Source of the DNA: Hydractinia symbiolongicarpus
Taxonomy: Eukaryota; Cnidaria; Hydrozoa; Anthoathecata; Hydractiniidae
Assembly (NCBI RefSeq): GCF_029227915.1
Contig: NC_079886.1
Span: 28,622,501 to 28,686,500, forward strand
Length of the DNA: 64,000 nt
Direction of reading: 5' to 3'
Below the pieces are notes generated by a model, which searched no databases, was not told where the DNA came from, and worked only from the letters and a program-made list of their open reading frames with translations. A program made the position numbers and the translations under genes. Shown here piece after piece: positions 51,759 through 63,399 of the stretch; position 1 is the stretch's first letter; each line of letters begins with the position of its first letter.

Positions 51759-51931
51759 TTCTTTAAATTAATTTTCACCACTAAAACGCATGAGACTTGT
51801 AGTTTTTAAAAATAATTTCATTTTTGATGAGACGCTGTATAAAAGAAGTTTAATCGCCGGCAAGGGCTTGGCCCGTATAGTCGAATGTAAACAAAGAAAG
51901 CACCCAGGGAGTAAACTCATTTCCCGAACGA
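51759..51931 (+). repeat. Short monomer 15
   Basis: Join at 51863/51864. The upstream A/T tract reads aaattaattttcacc, a private change. The spacing from copy 14 (2,477 bp) exceeds one 11-monomer unit by one monomer plus the 72-bp partial repeat at 51.4 kb. Confidence 0.93.
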
Positions 51932-53352
51932 TTTTTTAAATTATTTTTTCGCCACTAAAACGCATGAGACTTGTAGTTTTCAAAAATGATTTCATTTTAG
52001 ATGAGACGCTGAATAAAAGGAGTTTAATCTCCGGCAAACGAAAACCCGCGATTTCCCCTAAATCCCGGAACCGGCCCGTATAGTCAAAAGTAAGCAAAGA
52101 AAGTACGCAGGGAGTAAACTCATTTCCCGAACGATTCTTTAAATTATATTTTCACCACTAAAACGCATGACACTTGTAGTTTTCAAAAATGATTTCATTT
52201 TTGATGAGACGCTGAATAAAAGAAGTTTAATCGCCGGCAAACGAAAACCCGCGATTTCCCGTAAATCCCGGGCTTGGCCCGTATAGTCGAATGTATACAA
52301 AGAAAGTACCCAGGGAGTAAACTCATTTCCCGAACGATTCTTTAAATTATATTTTCACCACTAAAACGCATGACACTTGTAGTTTTCAAAAATGATTTCA
52401 TTTTTGATGAGACGCTGAATAAAAGAAGTTTAATCGCCGGCAAACGAAAACCCGCGATTTCCCCTAAATCCCGGGCTTGGCCCGTATAGTCGAATGTATA
52501 CAAAGAAAGTACCCAGGGAGTAAACTCATTTCCCGAACGATTTTTTAAATTATTTTTTTACCACTAAGACGCATGAGACTTGTAGTTTTTAAAAATGATT
52601 TCATTTTTGATGAGACGCTGAATAAAAGGAGTTTAATCGCCGGCAAACGAAAACCCGCGATTTCCCGTAAATCCCAGACTCGGCCCGTATAGTCAAAAGT
52701 ATACAAAGAAAGTACCCAGGGAGTAAACTCATTTCCCGAACGATTCTTTAAATTATTTTTTCACCATTAAAACGCATGAGACTTGTAGTTTTCAAAACTG
52801 ATTTCATTTTTGATGAGACGCTGAATAAAAGGAGTTTAATCGCCGGCAAACGAAAACCCGCGATTTCCCGTATATCCCGGGCTCGGCCCGTATAGTCGAA
52901 TGTATACAAAAAAAGTACCCAGGGAGTAAACTCATTTTCCGAACGATTTTTTAAATTATTTTTTTACCACTAAGACGCATGAGACTTGTCGTTTTCAAAA
53001 ATGATTTCATTTTTGATGAGACGCTGAATAAAAGGAGTTTAATTGCCGGCAAACGAAAACCCACGATTTCCCGTAAATCCCGGACTCGGCCCGTATAGTC
53101 AATAGTATACAAAGAAAGTACCCAGGGAGCAAACTCATTTCCCGAACGATTCTTTAAATTATTTTTTCACCACTAAAACGCATGAGACTTGTAGTTTTCA
53201 AAACTGATTTCATTTTTAATGAGACGCTGAATAAAAGGAGTTTAATTGCCGGCAAACGAAAACCCGCGCTTTCCCGTATATCCCAGACTCGGCCCGTATA
53301 GTCGAATGTATACAAAGAAAGTACCCAGGGAGTAAACTCATTTTCCGAACGA

Positions 53353-53555
53353 TTTTTTAAATTATTTTTTCTCCACTAAAACGCATGAGACTTGTAGTTT
53401 TCAAAAATGATTTCATTTTTGATGAGACGCTGAATAAAAGAAATTTAATCGCCGGCAAACGAAAACCCGGGAGTTCCCGTAAATCCCGGGCTTGACCCGT
53501 ATAGTCGAATGAATAGAAAGAAAGTAAACTGGAAGTAAACTCATTTCCCAAACGA
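53353..53555 (+). repeat. Insert-free sister of the telomere-insert monomers
   Basis: A 203-bp monomer with the markers gaatgaatag, ctggaagtaaac and cccaaacg that the insert-carrying monomers have in their second half, but with an uninterrupted ataaaagaaatttaatc. A second sister is at 55568-55770. Confidence 0.85.
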
Positions 53556-53758
53556 TTTTTTAAATTATTTTTTCACCACTAAAACGCATAAGACTTGTAG
53601 TTTTCAAAAATGATTTCATTTTTGATGAGACGCTGAATAAAAGGAGTTTAATCTACGGCAAACGAAAACCCGCGATTTCCCGTAAATCCCAGACTCGGCC
53701 CGTATAGTCAAATGTATACAAAGAAAGTACGCAGGGATTAAACTTATTTCCCGAACGA

Positions 53759-53972
53759 TTCTTTAAATTATTTTTCATCACTAAAACGCATGAGACTTGT
53801 AGTTTTTAAAAATAATTTCATTTTTAATGAGACGCTGAATAAAAGGGTTAGGGTTAGGAGTTTAATCGCCGGCAAACGAAAACCCGGGAGTTCCCGTAAA
53901 TCCCGGGCTTGACCCGTATAGGCGAATGAATAGAAAGAAAGTAAACTGGAAGTAAACTCATTTCCCAAACGA
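53759..53972 (+). repeat. Monomer with TTAGGG-type insert, copy 1
   Basis: A 214-bp monomer with gggttagggttagg at 53845-53858, a 12-bp addition to the normal aaaaggagttt. Left of the insert is the tttttaaaaataattt half typical of short monomers. Right of it is the cccgggagttcc/gaatgaatag half. The preceding monomer (cgcagggattaaac) is the one that usually precedes a short monomer, and the following one is the usual successor of gaatgaatag monomers. Confidence 0.92.
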
Positions 53973-54581
53973 TTTTTTAAATTATTTTTTCACCACTAAA
54001 ACGCATAAGACTTGTAGTTTTCAAAAATGATTTCATTTTTGATGAGACGCTGAATAAAAGGAGTTTAATTGCCGGCAAACGAAAACCAGCGATTTCCCGT
54101 AAATCCCAGACTCGGCCCGTATAGTCAAATGTATACAAAGAAAGTACCCAGGGAGCAAACTCATTTCCCGAACGATTCTTTAAATTATTTTTTCACCACT
54201 AAAACGCATGAGACTTGTAGTTTTCAAAACTGATTTCATTTTTAATGAGACGCTGAATAAAAGGAGTTTAATCGCCGGCAAACGAAAACCCGCGATTTCC
54301 CGTATATCCCGGACTCGGCCCGTATAGTCGAATGTATACAAAGAAAGTACCCAGGGAGTAAACTCATTTTCCGAACGATTTTCTAAATTATTTTTTTACC
54401 ACTAAGACGCATGAGACTTGTAGTTTTCTAAAATGATTTCATTTGTGATGAGACGCTGAATAAAAGGAGTTTAATCGCCGGCAAACGAAAACACGCGATT
54501 TCCCGTAAATCCCGGACTCGGCCCGTATAGTCAAAAGTATACAAAGAAAGTACCCAGGGATTAAACTCATTTCCCGAACGA

Positions 54582-54755
54582 TTCTTTTAATTATTTTTTC
54601 ACCACTAAAACGCATGAGACTTGTAGTTTTCAAAAATGATTTCATTTTTGATGAGACGCTGAATAAAAGGAGTTTAATCGCCGGCAAGGGCTTGGCCCGT
54701 ATAGTCGAATGTAAACAAAGAAAGCACCCAGGGAGTAAACTCATTTCCCGAACGA
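54582..54755 (+). repeat. Short monomer 16, recombinant
   Basis: A 174-bp copy with the usual join at 54687/54688, but its first half has ttcaaaaatgatttc and ctgaataaaaggag instead of the usual linked markers. An exchange between an ordinary monomer and a short monomer upstream of the deletion explains this. Confidence 0.9.
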
Positions 54756-55973
54756 TTTTTTAAATTATTTTTTCGCCACTAAAACGCATGAGACTTGTAG
54801 TTTTCAAAAATGATTTCATTTTTGATGAGACGCTGAATAAAAGGAGTTTAATTTCCGGCAAACGAAAACCCGCGATTTCCCCTAAATCCCGGAACCGGCC
54901 CGTATAGTCAAAAGTAAGCAAAGAAAGTACGCAGGGAGTAAACTCATTTCCCGAACGATTCTTTAAATTATATTTTCACCACTAAAACGCATGACACTTG
55001 TAGTTTTCAAAAATGATTTCATTTTTGATGAGACGCTGAATAAAAGAAGTTTAATCGCCGGCAAACGAAAACCCGCGATTTCCCGTAAATCCCGGGCTTG
55101 GCCCGTATAGTCGAATGTATACAAAGAAAGTACCCAGGGAGTATACTCATTTCCCGAACGATTCTTTAAATTATATTTTCACCACTAAAACGCATGACAC
55201 TTGTAGTTTTCAAAAATGATTTCATTTTTGATGAGACGCTGAATAAAAGAAGTTTAATCGCCGGCAAACGAAAACCCGCGATTTCCCGTAAATCCCGGGC
55301 TTGGCCCGTATAGTCGAATGTATACAAAGAAAGTACCCAGGGAGTAAACTCATTTCCCGAACGATTTTTTAAATTATTTTTTTACCACTAAGACGCATGA
55401 GACTTGTAGTTTTTAAAAATGATTTCATTTTTGATGAGACGCTGAATAAAAGGAGTTTAATCGCCGGCAAACGAAAACCCGCGATTTCCCGTAAATCCCA
55501 GACTCAGCCCGTATAGTCAAAAGTATACAAAGAAAGTACCCAGGGAGTAAACTCATTTCCCGAACGATTCTTTAAATTATTTTTTCACCATTAAAACGCA
55601 TGAGACTTGTAGTTTTCAAAACTGATTTCATTTTTGATGAGACGCTGAATAAAAGAAGTTTAATCGCCGGCAAACGAAAACCCGGGAGTTCCCGTAAATC
55701 CTGGGCTTGACCCGTATAGTCGAATGAATAGGAAGAAAGTAAACTGGAAGTAAACTCATTTCCCAAACGATTTTTTAAATTATTTTTTCACCACTAAAAC
55801 GCATAAGACTTGTAGTTTTCAAAAATGATTTCATTTTTGATGAGACGCTGAATAAAAGGAGTTTAATCTCCGGCAAACGAAAACCTGCGATTTCCCGTAA
55901 ATCCCAGACTCGGCCCGTATAGTCAAATGTATACAAAGAAAGTACGCAGGGATTAAACTTATTTCCCGAACGA

Positions 55974-56187
55974 TTCTTTAAATTATTTTTCATCACTAAA
56001 ACGCTTGAGACTTGTAGTTTTTAAAAATAATTTCATTTTTAATGAGACGCTGAATAAAAGGGTTAGGGTTAGAAGTTTAATCGCCGGCAAACGAAAACCC
56101 GGGAGTTCCCGTAAATCCCGGACTTGACCCGTATAGGCGAATGAATAGAAAGAAAGTAAACTGGAAGTAAATTCATTTCCCAAACAA
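55974..56187 (+). repeat. Monomer with TTAGGG-type insert, copy 2
   Basis: Insert at 56060-56072, reading gggttagggttag and then aag, so the last telomere-like unit has one changed base. Other private changes are cgcttgagac and cccaaacaattt. It lies 2,215 bp after copy 1, about one 11-monomer unit. Confidence 0.92.
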
Positions 56188-57202
56188 TTTTTTAAATTAT
56201 TTTTTCACCACTAAAACGCATAAGACTTGTAGTTTTCAAAAATGATTTCATTTTTGATGAGACGCTGAATAAAAGGAGTTTAATTGCCGGCAAACGAAAA
56301 CCCGCGATTTCCCGTAAATCCCAGACTCGGCCCGTATAGTCAAATGTATACAAAGAAAGTACCCAGGGAGCAAACTCATTTCCCGAACAATTCTTTAAAT
56401 TATTTTTTCACCACTAAAACGCATGAGACTTGTAGTTTTCAAAACTGATTTCATTTTTAATGAGACGCTGAATAAAAGGAGTTTAATTGCCGGCAAACGA
56501 AAACCCGCGCTTTCCCGTATATCCCGGACTCGGCCCGTATAGTCGAATGTATACAAAGAAAGTACCCAGGGAGTAAACTCATTTTCCGAACGATTTTTTA
56601 AATTATTTTTTCTCCACTAAAACGCATGAGACTTGTAGTTTTCAAAAATGATTTCATTTTTGATGAGACGCTGAATAAAAGAAGTTTAATCGCCGGGAAA
56701 GGAAAACCCGCGATTTCCCGTAAATCCCGGGCTTGGCCCGTATAGTCGAATGTATACAAAGAAAGTACCCAGGGAGTAAACTCATTTCCCGAACGATTTT
56801 TTAAATTATTTTTTTACCACTAAGACGCATGAGACTTGTAGTTTTTAAAAATGATTTCATTTTTGATGAGACGCTGAATAAAAGGAGTTTAATCGCCGGC
56901 AAACGAAAACCCGCGATTTCCCGTAAATCCCAGACTCGGCCCGTATAGTCAAAAGTATACAAAGAAAGTACCCAGGGAGTAAACTCATTTCCCGAACGAT
57001 TCTTTAAATTATTTTTTCACCATTAAAACGCATGAGACTTGTAGTTTTCAAAACTGATTTCATTTTTGATGAGACGCTGAATAAAAGGAGTTTAATCGCC
57101 GGCAAACGAAAAACCGCGCTTTCCCGTATATCCCGGACTCGGCCCGTATAGTCGAATGTATACAAAGAAAGTACGCAGGGATTAAACTTATTTCCCGAAC
57201 GA

Positions 57203-57375
57203 TTCTTTAAATTATTTTTCACCACTAAAACGCATGAGACTTGTAGTTTTTAAAAATAATTTCATTTTTGATGAGACGCTGTATAAAAGAAGATTAATCG
57301 CCGGCAAGGGCTTGGCCCGTATAGTCGAATGTAAACAAAGAAAGCACCCAGGGAGTAAACTCATTTCCCGAACGA
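57203..57375 (+). repeat. Short monomer 17
   Basis: Join at 57307/57308. It carries agaagattaatcg, shared with copies 19 and 20 only, which defines a late block C sub-lineage. Confidence 0.93.
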
Positions 57376-57578
57376 TTTTTTAAATTATTTTCTCGCCACT
57401 AAAACGCATGAGACTTGTAGTTTTCAAAAATAATTTCATTTTTGATGAGACGCTGATTAAAAGGAGTTTAATCGCCGGCAAACGAAAACCCGCGATTTCC
57501 CGTAAATCCCAGACTCGGCTCGTATAGTCAAATGTATACAAAGAAAGTACGCAGGGATTAAACTTATTTGCCGAACGA

Positions 57579-57792
57579 TTCTTTAAATTATTTTTCATCA
57601 CTAAAACGCATGAGACTTGTAGTTTTTAAAAATAATTTCATTTTTAATGAGACGCTGAATAAAAGGGTTAGGGTTAGGAGTTTAATCGCCGGCAAACGAA
57701 AACCCGGGAGTTCCCGTAAATCCCGAGCTTGACCCGTATAGGCGAATGAATAGAAAGAAAGTAAACTGGAAGTAAACTCATTTCCCAAACGA
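57579..57792 (+). repeat. Monomer with TTAGGG-type insert, copy 3
   Basis: Insert at 57665-57678, identical to copy 1. The core reads cccgagcttgacc. It again follows a cgcagggattaaac monomer, here with tttgccgaacg. Confidence 0.92.
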
Positions 57793-58198
57793 TTTTTTAA
57801 ATTATTTTTTCACCACTAAAACGCATAAGACTTGTAGTTTTCAAAAATGATTTCATTTTTGATGAGACGCTGAATAAAAGGAGTTTAATTGCCGGCAAAC
57901 GAAAACCCGCGATTTCCCGTAAATCCCAGACTCGGCCCGTATAGTCAAATGTATACAAAGAAAGTACCCAGGGAGCAAACTCATTTCCCGAACGATTCTT
58001 TAAATTATTTTTTCACCACTAAAACGCATGAGACTTGTAGTTTTCAAAACTGATTTCATTTTTAATGAGACGCTGAATAAAAGGAGTTTAATTGCCGGCA
58101 AACGAAAACCCGCGCTTTCCCGTATATCCCGGACTCGGCCCGTATAGTCGAATGTATACAAAGAAAGTACCCAGGGAGTAAACTCATTTTCCGAACGA

Positions 58199-58412
58199 TT
58201 CTTTAAATTATTTTTCATCACTAAAACGCATGAGACTTGTAGTTTTTAAAAATAATTTCATTTTTAATGAGACGCTGAATAAAAGGGTTAGGGTTAGGAG
58301 TTTAATCGCCGGCAAACGAAAACCCGGGAGTTCCCGTAAATCCCGGGCTTGACCCGTATAGGCGAATGAATAGAAAGAAAGTAAACTGGAAGTAAAGTCA
58401 TTTCCCAAACGA
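58199..58412 (+). repeat. Monomer with TTAGGG-type insert, copy 4
   Basis: Insert at 58285-58298. Unlike the other three it follows a ccgtatatcccgg/ttttccgaacg monomer, so an additional exchange occurred at its left edge. It is 620 bp after copy 3. Confidence 0.92.
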
Positions 58413-58615
58413 TTTTTTAAATTATTTTTTCACCACTAAAACGCATAAGACTTGTAGTTTTCAAAAATGATTTCATTTTTGATGAGACGCTGAATAAAAG
58501 GAGTTTAATCTCCGGCAAACGAAAACCCGCGATTTCCCGTAAATCCCAGACTCGGCCCGTATAGTCAAATGTATACAAAGAAAGTACGCAGGGATTAAAC
58601 TTATTTCCCGAACGA

Positions 58616-58788
58616 TTCTTTAAATTATTTTTCATCACTAAAACGCATGAGACTTGTAGTTTTTAAAAATAATTTCATTTTTGATGAGACGCTGTATAAA
58701 AGAAGTTTAATCGCCGGCAAGGGCTTGGCCCGTATAGTCGAATGTAAACAAAGAAAGCACCCAGGGAGTAAACTCATTTCCCGAACGA
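58616..58788 (+). repeat. Short monomer 18
   Basis: Join at 58720/58721. It keeps agaagtttaatcg and lies directly downstream of a cgcagggattaaac monomer. Confidence 0.93.
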
Positions 58789-59600
58789 TTTTTTAAATTA
58801 TTTTTTCGCCACTAAAACGCATGAGACTTGTAGTTTTCAAAAATGATTTCATTTTTGATGAGACGCTGATTAAAAGGAGTTTAATCTCCGGCAAACGAAA
58901 ACCCGCGATTTCCCCTAAATCCCGGAACCGGCCCGTATAGTCAAAAGTAAGCAAAGAAAGTACGCAGGGAGTAAACTCATTTCCCGAACGGTTCTTTAAA
59001 TTATATTTTCACCACTGAAACGCATGAAACTTGTAGTTTTCAAAAATGATTTCATTTTTGATGAGACGCTGAATAAAAGAAGTTTAATCGCCGGGAAAGG
59101 AAAACCCGCGATTTCCCGTAAATCCCGGGCTTGGCCCGTATAGTCGAATGTATACAAAGAAAGTACCCAGGGAGTAAACTCATTTCCCGAACGATTTTTT
59201 AAATTATTTTTTTACCACTAAGACGCATGAGACTTGTAGTTTTTAAAAATGATTTCATTTTTGATGAGACGCTGAATAAAAGGAGTTTAATCGCCGGCAA
59301 ACGAAAACCCGCGATTTCCCGTAAATCCCAGACTCGGCCCGTATAGTCAAAAGTATACAAAGAAAGTACCCAGGGAGTAAACTCATTTCCCGAACGATTC
59401 TTTAAATTATTTTTTCACCATTAAAACGCATGAGACTTGTAGTTTTCAAAGCTGATTTCATTTTTGATGAGACGCTGAATAAAAGGAGTTTAATCGCCGG
59501 CAAACGAAAAACCGCGCTTTCCCGTATATCCCGGACTCGGCCCGTATAGTCGAATGTATACAAAGAAAGTACGCAGGGATTAAACTTATTTCCCGAACGA

Positions 59601-59773
59601 TTCTTTAAATTATTTTTCACCACTAAAACGCATGAGACTTGTAGTTTTTAAAAATAATTTCATTTTTGATGAGACGCTGTACAAAAGAAGATTAATCGCC
59701 GGCAAGGGCTTGGCCCGTATAGTCGAATGTAAACAAAGAAAGCACCCAGGGAGTAAACTCATTTCCCGAACGA
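59601..59773 (+). repeat. Short monomer 19
   Basis: Join at 59705/59706. It has ctgtacaaaagaag, a private change, plus the agattaatcg marker. Confidence 0.93.
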
Positions 59774-60179
59774 TTTTTTAAATTATTTTCTCGCCACTAA
59801 AACGCGTGAGACTTGTAGTTTTCAAAAATAATTTCATTTTTGATGAGACGCTGATTAAAAGGAGTTTAATCGCCGGCAAACGAAAACCCGCGATTTCCCC
59901 TAAATCCCGGAACCGGCCCGTATAGTCAAAAGTATACAAAGAAAGTACCCAGGGAGCAAACTCATTTCCCGAACGATTCTTTAAATTATTTTTTCACCAC
60001 TAAAACGCATGAGACTTGTAGTTTTCAAAACTGATTTCATTTTTAATGAGACGCTGAATAAAAGGAGTTTAATCGCCGGCAAACGAAAACCCGCGCTTTC
60101 CCGTATATCCCGGACTCGGCCCGTATAGTCGAATGTATACAAAGAAAGTACCCAGGGAGTAAACTCATTTTCCGAACGA

Positions 60180-60353
60180 TTTTTTAAATTATTTTTTCAC
60201 CGCTAAAACGCATGAGACTTGTAGTTTTTAAAAATAATTTCATTTTTGATGAGACGCTGTATAAAAGAAGATTAATCGCCGGCAAGGGCTTGGCCCGTAT
60301 AGTCGAATGTAAACAAAGAAAGCACCCAGGGAGTAAACTCATTTCCCGAACGA
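60180..60353 (+). repeat. Short monomer 20
   Basis: A 174-bp copy with the join at 60285/60286. It follows a ccgtatatcccgg subtype rather than the usual cgcaggg subtype, so its left edge was rearranged. Confidence 0.92.
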
Positions 60354-63300
60354 TTTTTTAAATTATTTTCTCGCCACTAAAACGCATGAGACTTGTAGTT
60401 TTCAAAAATAATTTCATTTTTGATGAGACGCTGATTAAAAGGAGTTTAATCGCCGGCAAACGAAAACCCGCGATTTCCCCTAAATCCCGGAACCGGCCCG
60501 TATAGTCAAAAGTAAGCAAAGAAAGTACGCAGGGAGTGAACTCATTTCCCGAACGATTCTTTAAATTATATTTTCACCACTAAAACGTATGACACTTGTA
60601 GTTTTCAAAGATGATTTCATTTTTGATGAGACGCTGAATAAAAGAAGTTTAATCGCCGGCAAACGAAAACCCGCGATTTCCCGTAAATCCCAGACTCGGC
60701 CCGTATAGTCAAAAGTATACAAAGAAAGTACCCAGGGAGTAAACTCATTTCCCGAACGATTCTTTAAATTGTTTTTCACCATTAAAACGCATGAGACTTG
60801 TAGTTTTCAAAACTGATTTCATTTTTGATGAAACGCTGAATAAAAGGAGTTTAATCGCCGGCAAACGAAAAGCCGCGCTTTCCCGTATATCCCGGACTCG
60901 GCCCGTATAGTCGAATGTATACAAAGAAAGTACCCAGGGAGTAAACTCATTTTCCGAACGATTTTTTAAATTATTTTTTTACCACTAAGACGCATGAGAC
61001 TTGTCGTTTTTAAAAATGATTTCATTTTTGATGAGACACTGAATAAAAGGAGTTTAATTGCCGGCAAACGAAAACCCACGATTTCCCGTAAATCCCGGAC
61101 TCGGCCCGTATAGTCAAAAGTATACAAAGAAAGTACCCAGGGAGCAAACTCATTTCCCGAACGATTCTTTAAATTATTTTTTCACCACTAAAACGCATGA
61201 GACTTGTAGTTTTCAAAACTGATTTCATTTTTAATGAGACGCTGAATAAAAGGAGTTTAATCGCCGGCAAACGAAAACCCGCGCTTTCCCGTATATCCCG
61301 GACTCGGCCCGTATAGTCGAATGTATACAAAGAAAGTACCCAGGGAGTAAACTCATTTTCCGAACGATTTTTTAAATTATTTTTTCACCACTAAAACGCA
61401 TGAGACTTGTAGTTTTCAAAAATGATTTCATTTTTGATGAGACGCTGAATAAAAGGAGTTTAATCGCCGGCAAACGAAAACCCGGGAGTTCCCGTAAATC
61501 CCGGGCTTGACCCGTATAGTCGAATGAATAGAAAGAAAGTAAACTGGGAGTAAACTCATTTCCCAAACGATTTATTAAATTATTTTTTCACCACTAAAAC
61601 GCATAAGACTTTTAGTTTTCAAAAATGATTTCATTTTTGATGAGACGCTGAATAAAAGGAGTTTAATCTCCGGCAAACGAAAACCCGCGATTTCCCCTAA
61701 ATTCCGGGCTTGACCCGTATAGTCGAATGTATAGAAAAAAAGTAAACTGGGAGTAAACTCATTTCCCGAACGATTTTTTAAATTAATTTTTTACCACTAA
61801 AACGCATAAAACTTGTAGTTTTCAAAAACGATTTCATTTTTGATGAGACGCTGAATAAAAGGAGTTTAATCTCCGGCAAACGAAAACCCGCGATTTCCCC
61901 TAAATCCCGGAACCGGCCCGTATAGTCAAAAGTAATCAAAGAAAGTACGCAGGGAGTAAACTCATTTCCCGAACGATTCTTTAAATTATATTTTCACCAC
62001 TAAAACGCATGACACTTGTAGTTTTCAAAAATGATTTCATTTTTGATGAGACGCTGAATAAAAGAAGTTTAATCGCCGGCAAACGAAAACCCGCGATTTC
62101 CCGTAAATCCCGGGCTTGGCCCGTATAGTCGAATGTATACAAAGAAAGTACCCAGGGAGTAAACTCATTTCCCGAACGATTTTTTAAATTATTTTTTTAC
62201 CACTAAGACGCATGAGACTTGTAGTTTTCAAAACTGATTTCATTTTTGATGAGACGCTGAATAAAAGGAGTTTAATTGCCGGCAAACGAAAACCCGCGCT
62301 TTCCCGTATATCCCGGACTCGCCCCGTATAGTCGAATGTATACAAAGAAAGTACCCAGGGAGTAAACTCATTTTCCGAACGATTTTTTAAATTATTTTTT
62401 ACCACTAAGACACATGAGACTTGTCGTTTTCAAAAATGATTTCATTTTTGATGAGACGCTGAATAAAAGGAGTTTAATTGCCGGCAAACAAAAACCCACG
62501 ATTTCCCGTAAATCCCGGGCTCGGCCCGTATAGTCAAAAGTATACAAAGAAAGTACCCAGGGAGTAAACTCATTTCCCGAACGATTCTTTAAATTATATT
62601 TTCACCACTAAAACGCATGACACTTGTAGTTTTCAAAAATGATTTCATTTTTGATGAGACGCTGAATAAAAGAAGTTTAATCGCCGGCAAACGAAAACCC
62701 GCGATTTCCCGTAAATCCCGGGCTTGGCCCGTATAGTCGAATGTATACAAAGAAAGTACCCAGGGAGTAAACTCATTTCCCGAACGATTTTTTAAATTAT
62801 TTTTTTACCACTAAGACGCATGAGACTTGTTGTTTTTAAAAATGATTTAATTTTTGATGAGACGCTGAATAAAAGGAGTTTAATCGCCGGCAAACGAAAA
62901 CCCGCGATTTCCCTTAAATCCCAGACTCGGCCCGTATAGTCAAAAGTATACAAAGAAAGTACCCAGGGAGTAAACTCATTTCCCGAACGATTCTTTAAAT
63001 TATTTTTTCACCATTAAAGCGCATGAGACTTGTAGTTTTCAAAACTGATTTCATTTTTGATGAGACGCTGAATAAAAGGAGTTTAATTGCCGGCAAACGA
63101 AAACCCGCGCTTTCCCGTATATCCCGGACTCGGCCCGTATAGTCGAATGTATACAAAGAAAGTACCCAGGGAGTAAACTCATTTTCCGAACGATTTTTTA
63201 AATTATTTTTTACCACTAAGACACATGAGACTTGTCGTTTTCAAAAATGATTTCATTTTTGATGAGACGCTGAATAAAAGGAGTTTAATTGCCGGCAAAC

Positions 63301-63399
63301 GAAAACCCACGATTTCCCGTAAATCCCGGGCTCGGCCCGTATAGTCAAAAGTATACAAAGAAAGTACCCAGGGAGCAAACTCATTTCCCGAACGATTCT

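Noticed and set aside
53845-58298. A true interstitial telomere array or chromosome end
   Set aside because: Only about two units are present per site, always inside a monomer, with satellite continuing on both sides. It is reported as an insert or repair scar instead.
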